This document shows positions 1-4,521 of a stretch of 6,729 bases of DNA, one piece after another. A model generated the notes under the pieces. It was given only the letters and a program-made list of their open reading frames with translations. It was not told the origin of the DNA and did not search any database. The position numbers and the translations under genes are program-made. The first letter of the stretch is position 1, and every line of letters begins with the position of its first letter. The stretch comes from Thermopetrobacter sp. (GTDB lineage: Bacteria > Pseudomonadota > Alphaproteobacteria > Rhizobiales > Aestuariivirgaceae): the NCBI GenBank assembly GCA_011374735.1, contig DRPD01000055.1, forward strand, positions 1 to 6,729, written 5' to 3'.

Positions 1-627
1 ATCGAGCGGCGGCTGGCCGGTCATGCCCAGGGTGGTGGTGTTGACCAGCACATCGCTGTCAGACAGCTCCCGCGGCAGGTCGGAAAGCGGCAGCGGCGTG
101 ACCGGCCCTCCCATCTCGCGGGCCAGCGTTTCCGCCTTCGCCAAAGTGCGATTCGCCACCGTAACGGTTTTCACGCCGGCATCGAGCAACGCCGCGACGA
201 CGGCGCGGGCGGCGCCGCCGGCGCCGATGACGAGCACCGAGCGGCCGGCGGCGCGCCAATCGGGCCGGTGCTGGCGGAAACTGGCCATGAAGCCATAGGC
301 GTCGGTGTTGTCGGCGTGGATCGCGCCATCTTGCAGCCAGATGGTGTTGACGGCGCGCAACCGCCGCGCGGTGTCGGTCAGGCCGGATGGATTCGTTCGC
401 GCAACGATATCATGGGCCTGTTCCTTCAGCGGCACGGTGACATTGCAGCCGCTCAGGCCGCGATCCGCCAGGGTGGCGAGAAAGCCCTCCAGCTCCTCCG
501 GCCGCACGGGAATGCGCTCATAGCGGCCGTCGATGCCGTGGCGGCTCAGCCAATGACGATGGATCAGCGGCGAGCGCGAATGCGCCACCGGCCAGCCGAT
601 GACACCGGCCTTGATCGGCTCGCTCAT
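1..627 (-). CDS. aroE: Shikimate dehydrogenase (NADP+), 3' end cut by window edge
   Basis: AroE reduces 3-dehydroshikimate to shikimate with NADPH in cytosolic aromatic amino acid synthesis. The 209 visible residues include the shikimate-binding HSRSP motif (residues 16-20), NVTVPLK with the catalytic Lys68, AVNT at 92-95, NTD with the catalytic Asp109, and the Rossmann loop GAGGAARAV from residue 135. The frame is open to base 1 and ends within NTTTLGMTGQPPLD, a conserved stretch. Family members are about 270-280 residues, so roughly 65-70 residues lie outside the window. The ATG at 627-625 overlaps the maf stop as ATGA, and a purine-rich GAGGAAGGA stretch lies about 10 nt upstream within the end of maf, which fixes this start. 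It is the last visible gene of the ppsR-maf-aroE operon and is probably translationally coupled to maf. Identity is secure from the motifs. Confidence 0.96.
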   Translation of the reverse strand, partial: MSEPIKAGVIGWPVAHSRSPLIHRHWLSRHGIDGRYERIPVRPEELEGFLATLADRGLSGCNVTVPLKEQAHDIVARTNPSGLTDTARRLRAVNTIWLQDGAIHADNTDAYGFMASFRQHRPDWRAAGRSVLVIGAGGAARAVVAALLDAGVKTVTVANRTLAKAETLAREMGGPVTPLPLSDLPRELSDSDVLVNTTTLGMTGQPPLD

Positions 628-1220
628 GACAGCAACAGTCCTTCCTCGCGCAGCCAGTGCAGGAACGGCAACAGGGGCAGGCCGATGATGGTTTGCCAGT
701 CGCCGTCGATGTGATCGAACAGCTGAACGCCCAGCCCCTCGATCTGATAACCGCCGACGCTGCGCAACACCTTCTTACCCATGGTGTCCAAATAGCCATC
801 GAGAAAGGCATCGGAGAACCGGCGCATGGTCATGGCGGCGCGATCGACATATTCGAAAACGATGGTATCGTTTTTGGCCACCGCCATGGCGCTGATCAGG
901 TGGTGGGTTTTGCCACGCAGGGCCTGGAGGTTGGCCCGCGCTTCCTCGATGGTCGCGGGTTTGGAGAATATCCGTTCCTCGCAGACCAGCAATTGATCGC
1001 CGCCCAGCACCGGCGGGTCGTGATCCCGCGCCACGGCCAGCGTCTTGGCGCGGGCCAGTTCCAGCGCCAGCGCGCCGTGATCCTTCCGGCCGGCGGCCAG
1101 AAACGCCTTCCTGATGGACTCTTCATCCACTTGCGGGCTGGCGCAGGTGAATTCCAGGCCGGCGTTTTCCAACACCATGCGGCGGCCGGCGCTTTGCGAT
1201 GCGAGAACGAACGTGGTCAT
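624..1220 (-). CDS. maf: Maf family nucleoside triphosphate pyrophosphatase
   Basis: Maf proteins are small cytosolic pyrophosphatases that hydrolyse non-canonical or modified NTPs to NMPs as house-cleaning enzymes. The 198-residue length is normal for the family. Visible motifs are the N-terminal phosphate-binding LASQSAGRR (residues 6-14), VDEESIR (31-37), GGDQ with the probable catalytic Asp75, FSKP with Lys87, GKTH (103-106), and the C-terminal GGYQIEGLG followed by GLPLLPFLHWL. The end resembles the YceF (m7GTP) branch, while YQIEG is also common in the dTTP/UTP branch, so I leave the substrate open. The frame continues upstream to 1328, but the chosen ATG at 1220 directly precedes the conserved TFVLAS strand, has a GAGGA ribosome site about 10 nt upstream, and overlaps the ppsR stop as ATGA. 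The 3' end overlaps aroE in the same way. Confidence 0.93.
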   Translation of the reverse strand: MTTFVLASQSAGRRMVLENAGLEFTCASPQVDEESIRKAFLAAGRKDHGALALELARAKTLAVARDHDPPVLGGDQLLVCEERIFSKPATIEEARANLQALRGKTHHLISAMAVAKNDTIVFEYVDRAAMTMRRFSDAFLDGYLDTMGKKVLRSVGGYQIEGLGVQLFDHIDGDWQTIIGLPLLPFLHWLREEGLLLS

Positions 1221-2053
1221 CGGCGGCGGCTGTCCTCGCGCTCGTTGATCAGGTTGATGATGATGGCGGCGGTTTCCTCGATGGAACGGCGGGTCACGTC
1301 GATCAGCGGCCAACCGCGGCGGGCACACAATTCCTTCAATTCGTTGATCTCCGCGCTGATGTGACGTTTGCTGGTATAAACATCAGCCATGTGCGTCTTG
1401 TCCATATCCAGCCGTTTGCGCCGGTGTTCAGCGACCAGCAAGGGCGAGGCGATCAGGCCAACGATCATCGGCCTGTGCAGGGCGAACACTTCCGGCGGCA
1501 AGGGGTGGCCGGTGATGTAGGGGATATTGGCGGTCTTCAAGCCGCGGTTGGCGAGATAGATGCTGGTCGGGGTCTTGGAGGTGCGCGACACGCCGATGAG
1601 GATGACATCGGCCTTGTGCAGGCTTCCCGGGTTTTGGCCGTCGTCGTGCAGCATGGCGAAATCCAGCGCCTGCATGCGGGTGAAGTAGGCGTCATCCAGC
1701 GAAGCGCCGGGGGTGATGCGGGCCGCAGGGGGCTGGTTGAGATAGGCGGCCAGCGCGCCGAACGCTTCGTCCAGCACTCCGACGCACGGCAGGCCGATGT
1801 CGCGGCAGGCGGCTTCCAGCCGCTTGCGCAATCGCGCATCGCCCAGGGTATGCAGGACGATTCCGGGGTTCTGCTCGATTTGCAGCATGGCCAGGTCGAG
1901 TTGCGTGGTGGTGTGCACCATGGTGTGCAGATGCTCGATGCAGCTCATGTCGCGATAGGCCTTCTTCAACGAGGACAAGATGTGCAACAGGGTTTCCCCG
2001 CTGGAATCGGAGATCAGATGCATATGGAAAATGTCGTGTGCGGATGTCGGCAC
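1217..2053 (-). CDS. ppsR: Pyruvate, phosphate dikinase regulatory protein (DUF299)
   Basis: This family acts as a bifunctional ADP-dependent kinase and phosphate-dependent phosphorylase that switches pyruvate, phosphate dikinase (or PEP synthase) off and on by threonine phosphorylation. Numbered from the GTG start chosen here (278 residues), the family opening FHMHLISDSSGETL is at 9-22, DDGQ at 137-140, the P-loop GVSRTSKTPTSIYLANRG from 154, and the C-terminal DVTRRSIEETAA at 252-263. The frame is open to an ATG at 2215 (332 residues), but that extension shows no family sequence, would overlap several DnaA-box-like sites, and its own ATG lies inside one. The ATG at 2023 gives 268 residues but removes the Phe-His before the conserved strand. 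The GTG at 2053 therefore fits best, though its ribosome site (GGTGG) is weak. The gene heads the operon with maf and aroE. Function is secure; the start is uncertain. Confidence 0.93.
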   Translation of the reverse strand: MPTSAHDIFHMHLISDSSGETLLHILSSLKKAYRDMSCIEHLHTMVHTTTQLDLAMLQIEQNPGIVLHTLGDARLRKRLEAACRDIGLPCVGVLDEAFGALAAYLNQPPAARITPGASLDDAYFTRMQALDFAMLHDDGQNPGSLHKADVILIGVSRTSKTPTSIYLANRGLKTANIPYITGHPLPPEVFALHRPMIVGLIASPLLVAEHRRKRLDMDKTHMADVYTSKRHISAEINELKELCARRGWPLIDVTRRSIEETAAIIINLINEREDSRRR

Positions 2054-2079
2054 AACCTGACCACCGGCATGAAACGAAT

Positions 2080-2117
2080 TGTGGACCAGAGTGGATAACG
2101 TCTCCGGGTGTGGATCG
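2080..2117 (+). promoter_or_regulatory. Cluster of three DnaA-box-like sites
   Basis: Three same-oriented sites lie within 38 bp: TGTGGACCA (2080-2088), AGTGGATAA (2090-2098) and TGTGGATCG (2109-2117). Against TGTGGATAA they match 7, 8 and 7 of 9. The first two start 10 bp apart, about one helical turn, and the third starts 19 bp further on. AGTGGATAA is the best match in the gap. Such an array suits cooperative DnaA loading. Assignment is by similarity only. Confidence 0.7.
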
Positions 2118-2206
2118 GTTTTCCCGTTCGTCGCATTTTCATGCCAGTGTTTTGCCGCTGTTGAAAGCATGAACATGGATATGGCGGGCGGGAGGCGTTG
2201 GAAGGA

Positions 2207-2215
2207 TGTGGACAT
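2207..2215 (+). promoter_or_regulatory. DnaA-box-like site TGTGGACAT
   Basis: This site matches TGTGGATAA at 7 of 9 positions with the TGTGGA core intact, in the same orientation as the 2080-2117 cluster. It overlaps the ATG that would begin the longest possible ppsR frame, which argues against that start. Confidence 0.5.
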
Positions 2216-2284
2216 AAAGGGAAAAACCGTCCTTCCCGATTCGCTCCCGAGCCTTGAAAAGGCCGCATGAACAAGGTTTGAGCG

Positions 2285-2300
2285 GTGAATAATTCTTCAC
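2285..2300. repeat. AT-rich imperfect palindrome in the origin gap
   Basis: GTGAATAATTCTTCAC is a 16-bp palindrome in which 7 of 8 base pairs match, with GTGAA/TTCAC arms around an AT-rich centre. It resembles a dimeric regulator operator or part of an unwinding element. No specific protein can be named. Confidence 0.4.
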
Positions 2301-2365
2301 ATTTCATGCAACCGGGTTTCCCCGGAAAAGCGCTTCCGCTAGATGGGCGTTGATTGGTGACGGCT

Positions 2366-2374
2366 TGTGGACGA
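2366..2374 (+). promoter_or_regulatory. DnaA-box-like site TGTGGACGA near hemE
   Basis: This site matches 7 of 9 positions with the TGTGGA core intact, 62 bp before the hemE ATG. It lies inside a weak possible hemE promoter (TTGATT at 2350-2355, GATATG at 2373-2378, 17-bp spacing). DnaA bound here could therefore affect hemE transcription, as suspected for other hemE-linked origins; this link is inference. Confidence 0.45.
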
Positions 2375-2436
2375 TATGCGAATTCCACATTTTCCATCGG
2401 TCCATCAATAACAAGCATCTCAGGGAATCCTGTTTT

Positions 2437-3483
2437 ATGAATTTCAATGAGAGCGAGACGGAAAACCGCAAGGCGCTGCTGGAAGTGCTCGATGGGCGCG
2501 TTCCGTGGCGGCGGCCGGTGTGGTTCATGCGTCAGGCGGGGCGCTATCTGCCGGAATATCGCCAGACGCGGGCCAGAGCCGGCAGTTTTCTCGATTTGTG
2601 CTACGATCCGGTGCTGGCGACGGAAGTGACGTTGCAGCCGCTGAAGCGTTTCGACGTGGACGCGGCGATCCTGTTCGCCGACATTCTTCTGTTGCCGCAG
2701 GCGATGGGGGCGCAACTGTCCTTCCGGCAGAACGAAGGGCCGGTTCTCGACGTGGTGGACGACGCGGCGGCGGTGCGGCGGCTGGATGCGGATGGGGCGG
2801 CGGCGCGGCTGACGCCGGTTTACGAGACGGTGGCGAAGCTCGCGGCGGCGCTGCCGGGGCATGTGGCGCTGATCGGGTTTTGCGGGGCGCCGTGGACGGT
2901 GGCCAGCTACATGGTGGAAGGCGGCGGGTCGGCGGAGCGGCTGAAGGCGCGTCTGGCGGCGATGCGGGCAGAGCCGTGGCTGGATGCGTTGATCGACAAG
3001 ATCGTCGCGGCGTCGATCGATTATCTGGAACGGCAGGTCAGGGCCGGCGCGGAGGCGGTGCAGATTTTCGATACCTGGGCCGGGGATTTCGGTGACGGAC
3101 TGCGCGAGAAATACGTGTTCGCGCCGATCGCCAGGATCGTGGAAGGCTTGAAGGCGCGCGGGGTGGAGGTGCCGGTGATCGGGTTCGCGCGCGGCGTCGG
3201 CGCGGCTCAGGAGGCGTTCGCGCGGGCGACGGGGGTGCGGGCGGTGGGCTGCGAGACGCCGATGCCGGTGGCGGCGATGCGGTCGTTGAGCGACGCGGTG
3301 GTGGTGCAGGGCAATCTCGATCCGTTGCTGGTGATGGCCGGGGGGGCGGCGATGGAGAACGCGGTGCGGCGGTTGCTGGCTTTGCCGAAGGCACGGCATA
3401 TCTTCAATCTCGGTCATGGCTTCAGGCCGCAAACGCCGGTGTCGCATGTGGAGCGGGTGATGGAACTGGTGCGGGAAGAATGA
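2437..3483 (+). CDS. hemE: Uroporphyrinogen decarboxylase
   Basis: HemE decarboxylates the four acetate side chains of uroporphyrinogen III to give coproporphyrinogen III in cytosolic heme synthesis. The 348-residue product has signature 1, PVWFMRQAGRYLPEYR (27-42), the substrate-binding Asp82 in LFADILLLP, signature 2, GFCGAPWTVASYMVEG (147-162) with the conserved Tyr158, and the C-terminal FNLGHGFRP with His327. The frame is open back to 2350, but the ATG at 2437 has an AGGGA ribosome site (2422-2426) at 10-nt spacing and gives the usual family N-terminus. The stop overlaps the hemJ start as ATGA, so the two are one transcription unit. Codons in the middle of the gene are unusually rich in GCG, CGG and GGG, giving strong G skew on the coding strand. 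Its position beside the probable origin is typical of Alphaproteobacteria and implies high gene dosage during replication. Confidence 0.97.
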   Translation: MNFNESETENRKALLEVLDGRVPWRRPVWFMRQAGRYLPEYRQTRARAGSFLDLCYDPVLATEVTLQPLKRFDVDAAILFADILLLPQAMGAQLSFRQNEGPVLDVVDDAAAVRRLDADGAAARLTPVYETVAKLAAALPGHVALIGFCGAPWTVASYMVEGGGSAERLKARLAAMRAEPWLDALIDKIVAASIDYLERQVRAGAEAVQIFDTWAGDFGDGLREKYVFAPIARIVEGLKARGVEVPVIGFARGVGAAQEAFARATGVRAVGCETPMPVAAMRSLSDAVVVQGNLDPLLVMAGGAAMENAVRRLLALPKARHIFNLGHGFRPQTPVSHVERVMELVREE

Positions 3484-3923
3484 TGGTGGCGTGGTTGGCG
3501 GAGGGATATGCGTGGATCAAGGCGCTGCACGTGATGGCGGTGATCGCCTGGATGGCGGGATTGTTCTATCTGCCACGCCTGTTCGTCTATCACGCGAGAG
3601 CGGAGACGAGCGAGGAGATGGCGCGGACGTTCAAGGTGATGGAGCGGCGGTTGTATCGCGCCATCATGATGCCGGCGATGGTGCTGGCCTGGGTGTTCGG
3701 ATTGCTGTTGATCGCGATCATCGGGCTGGACGACGGCTGGCTGCACGCCAAGCTGTCGCTGGTGCTGGCGATGACCGCCTATCATTTCCTGCTGGGCCAT
3801 CATGTGCGGCGCTTCGCAAATGATGATAACGATCGCTCGGAACGCTATTTCCGACTGATCAATGAAATTCCCACCCTGTTGATGGTGCTTATCGTAATTC
3901 TGGTGATCGTCAAGCCGTTTTGA
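3480..3923 (+). CDS. hemJ: Protoporphyrinogen IX oxidase HemJ
   Basis: HemJ is the membrane-bound oxidase that converts protoporphyrinogen IX to protoporphyrin IX in bacteria lacking HemG or HemY. The 147-residue protein has about four hydrophobic segments, near residues 12-34, 61-83, 90-108 and 130-145. The conserved His17 lies in KALHVMAVIAWMAGLFYLPR, followed by HAKLSLVL with Lys91, and the hallmark C-terminus RLINEIPTLLMVLIVILVIVKPF is nearly complete. The start at 3480 overlaps the hemE stop by 4 nt; a second ATG at 3483, one codon later, is an equally plausible start behind the GGGAAG stretch. Pairing with hemE supports a heme role. In several alphaproteobacterial lineages hemH lies between these two genes, but here there is no room for it. 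Older annotations call this family UPF0093 or CopD-like. Confidence 0.94.
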   Translation: MMVAWLAEGYAWIKALHVMAVIAWMAGLFYLPRLFVYHARAETSEEMARTFKVMERRLYRAIMMPAMVLAWVFGLLLIAIIGLDDGWLHAKLSLVLAMTAYHFLLGHHVRRFANDDNDRSERYFRLINEIPTLLMVLIVILVIVKPF

Positions 3924-3974
3924 ATCATCGGGTCAATATTCCTTATTTTTTGAAAATTAACGATATTTTTATTT
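3924..3974. other. AT-rich spacer after hemJ
   Basis: A short, strongly AT-rich stretch between the hemJ stop and the mobile element. It has no gene and no convincing intrinsic terminator hairpin. TTGAAA at 3950-3955 could be the stranded -35 half of an older rho promoter cut by the insertion. The last nine bases are the left target duplication. Confidence 0.5.
3966..3974. repeat. Left 9-bp target site duplication
   Basis: TTTTTATTT directly abuts the left terminal inverted repeat and is identical to 4217-4225 on the other side. Low complexity means a somewhat shorter true duplication cannot be excluded. Confidence 0.65.
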
Positions 3975-4001
3975 GGGCTGTCCCAGATAACGTATTTGCT
4001 G

Positions 4002-4086
4002 TTTCACGGGCTCATTGAATGTCAAGCACGGCCCTACGGGCCGCCGCGAATCGGTTTCATGCTTGACATTCAATGAGCCCGCGAAA
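4002..4086. repeat. Nested long inverted repeat (cruciform/hairpin)
   Basis: The arms 4007-4028 and 4060-4081 are perfect reverse complements over 22 bp. Four more pairs outside one mismatch (4006/4082) extend them to 27 bp (4002-4028 with 4060-4086). Inside the 31-nt spacer is another perfect hairpin, CGGCCC-TAC-GGGCCG (4029-4043). The structure lies wholly inside the mobile element and is the strongest secondary structure I found in the window. The right arm contains the -35 hexamer of the proposed promoter. Confidence 0.9.
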
Positions 4087-4091
4087 ATAAT
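4063..4091 (+). promoter_or_regulatory. Near-consensus sigma-70 promoter inside the element
   Basis: TTGACA (4063-4068) and AATAAT (4086-4091) are separated by exactly 17 bp and match 11 of 12 consensus positions. It points rightward toward rho, with a predicted start near 4098, about 420 nt before the rho ATG. The mirrored TTGACA in the left arm has no good -10 partner on the minus strand, so the promoter is directional. This is the best promoter-like sequence I found in the window; activity is untested. Confidence 0.65.
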
Positions 4092-4099
4092 GGCAAAGA

Positions 4100-4131
4100 A
4101 GCGCCAATGGTGAAAAGTCGCCATTGGCGCT
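4100..4131. repeat. Second hairpin in the element
   Basis: GCGCCAATGG (4101-4110) and CCATTGGCGC (4121-4130) are perfect 10-bp arms. An A-T pair at 4100/4131 extends the base, and T-G, G-C and A-T pairs extend inward to leave an AAAG loop in RNA. It would form the very 5' end of a transcript from the promoter at 4063-4091. Neither strand shows a solid run of T after the stem, so I do not call a terminator. Confidence 0.75.
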
Positions 4132-4216
4132 AAAAAATCATGCTATCCAGATATTTAGAAACAATCATGATTTCAATGACATGAAACGGAACTGAGTGAT
4201 TTATCCAGGACAGCCC

Positions 4217-4225
4217 TTTTTATTT
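4217..4225. repeat. Right 9-bp target site duplication
   Basis: TTTTTATTT directly follows the right terminal inverted repeat and matches 3966-3974 at all nine positions. Confidence 0.65.
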
Positions 4226-4521
4226 TATACCGATCTGATGACCAGCGACATCGGCCAACTGGGCCGGCGTTTGCATCCTGAGCCGCAAAATGGTATCAGT
4301 GGATGCAGAGGACCGGCGGCGTCCATTGCCCGATAATCCGGCCGGCGGCCCTCGTTCCCTCAAGGGCATCCAAATCGTCCTCCTTCACACGGCTTTCGGC
4401 GGAACTGGCAACGTGATCATGTTGCGGGCTTCGTGACCAGGACATCGGCAAGAGTCGTGGGAAGGGAAAGGCGACCTCTCGCAAACACCATCCATCCGAA
4501 TAACCGAAAACTGAAAGCATC
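4226..4521 (+). promoter_or_regulatory. rho 5' leader, C-rich, probable autoregulatory region
   Basis: This 296-nt stretch has no credible gene. A 7-bp inverted repeat TGCATCC/GGATGCA (4272-4278, 4301-4307), with three further pairs across a bulge, overlaps a weak promoter candidate (TTGCAT at 4271, TATCAG at 4294, 17-bp spacing). A smaller CGGCC/GGCCG hairpin is at 4252-4266. From 4351 to 4390 the sense strand has 17 C and 5 G in 40 nt, unlike the G-rich coding strands around it, which resembles a Rho utilisation (rut) site. Rho is known to attenuate its own leader in E. coli; the same here is inference. TGACCAG-GACATCGGC appears twice (4239-4255 with one extra C, and 4434-4449). Confidence 0.45.

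Larger units (their letters stand above)
2067..2309. repeat. Five dispersed copies of the 7-mer GCATGAA
   Basis: Exact copies are at 2067-2073 (+), 2138-2144 (-), 2167-2173 (+), 2265-2271 (+) and 2303-2309 (-). Flanks differ, so this is not a tandem duplication; in the GCATGAA orientation the next bases are A or C, and four of the five then read A or C followed by A, T or C. The 2138 and 2167 copies face each other and form a 7-bp inverted repeat with a 22-bp spacer. About 0.03 copies would be expected by chance in this length at even base composition. Two other copies were noticed in the window, inside hemE (2524-2530, coding Phe-Met-Arg) and in the mobile element (4056-4062). The pattern suggests a binding site for an unidentified origin or promoter protein. 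Confidence 0.6.
2054..2436. other. Probable chromosomal replication origin (oriC)
   Basis: This 383-bp divergent gap separates the leftward ppsR operon from hemE. It carries at least five plus-oriented TGTGGA-core sites resembling DnaA boxes (2080, 2090, 2109, 2207, 2366), a weaker reverse one at 2381-2389, five copies of GCATGAA, an AT-rich imperfect palindrome at 2285-2300, and short hairpins at 2251-2263 and 2312-2325. In Caulobacter and many other Alphaproteobacteria the origin lies next to hemE, between it and the DUF299 gene, and the surrounding gene order here matches. Flanking genes are co-directional with forks leaving this gap. Strand composition is consistent: a sampled 60-nt piece of hemE (2761-2820) has 33 G and 16 C, while one in ppsR (1741-1800) has 20 G and 22 C on the plus strand. 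No strong AT-rich unwinding region is evident. The gap must also hold the ppsR and hemE promoters, which I could not place with confidence. Confidence 0.75.
3975..4216. mobile_element. MITE-like non-autonomous insertion element, 242 bp
   Basis: The ends are imperfect terminal inverted repeats: GGGCTGTCCCAGATAA (3975-3990) and, on the right, TTATCCAGGACAGCCC (4201-4216), matching at 14 of 16 positions. A perfect 9-bp direct repeat flanks the pair, as expected of a transposition target duplication. The interior has no transposase and no credible reading frame; it holds a large nested hairpin (4002-4086), a second hairpin (4100-4131) and a near-consensus promoter. It is much more AT-rich than the flanking genes, which points to a foreign or non-coding origin. 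Mobilisation would need a transposase elsewhere recognising the same ends. Nine-base duplications occur in several families (for example IS1, IS10/IS50 and IS903 relatives), so I do not assign a family. It sits in the hemJ-rho gap. Confidence 0.8.

Noticed and set aside
657..1364. A 235-codon plus-strand frame opposite maf
   Set aside because: It lies opposite maf, whose motifs are clear, and has shadow-like composition with no family motif.
2054..2436. CtrA sites (TTAA-N7-TTAA) as in the Caulobacter origin
   Set aside because: No TTAA pair with that spacing is present in the gap; the single TTAA I noticed near 3957 is outside it.
2014..3447. A 477-codon open frame on the minus strand across hemE and the origin gap
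   Set aside because: It is antisense to the securely identified hemE, is very rich in Arg, Pro and His as expected from a GC-rich shadow frame, and has no recognisable domain.
4000..4015. TGTTTCACGGGCTCAT, a possible second parS
   Set aside because: Only the left half-site matches (TGTTTCACG); the right half lacks the GTGAAACA needed for a ParB dimer, and it is explained by the edge of the palindrome.
4100..4140. Hairpin at 4100-4131 as a rho-independent terminator
   Set aside because: On the plus strand it is followed by A residues, and on the minus strand only by TTCTTT; the T-run is too weak for a confident call.
4201..4209. TTATCCAGG as a DnaA box
   Set aside because: It is part of the right terminal inverted repeat, it breaks the conserved CCACA end of the box, and it stands alone.
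4238..4336. A 32-codon plus-strand frame in the rho leader, considered as a leader peptide
   Set aside because: It has no ribosome-binding site before its ATG and no feature linking it to regulation of rho.
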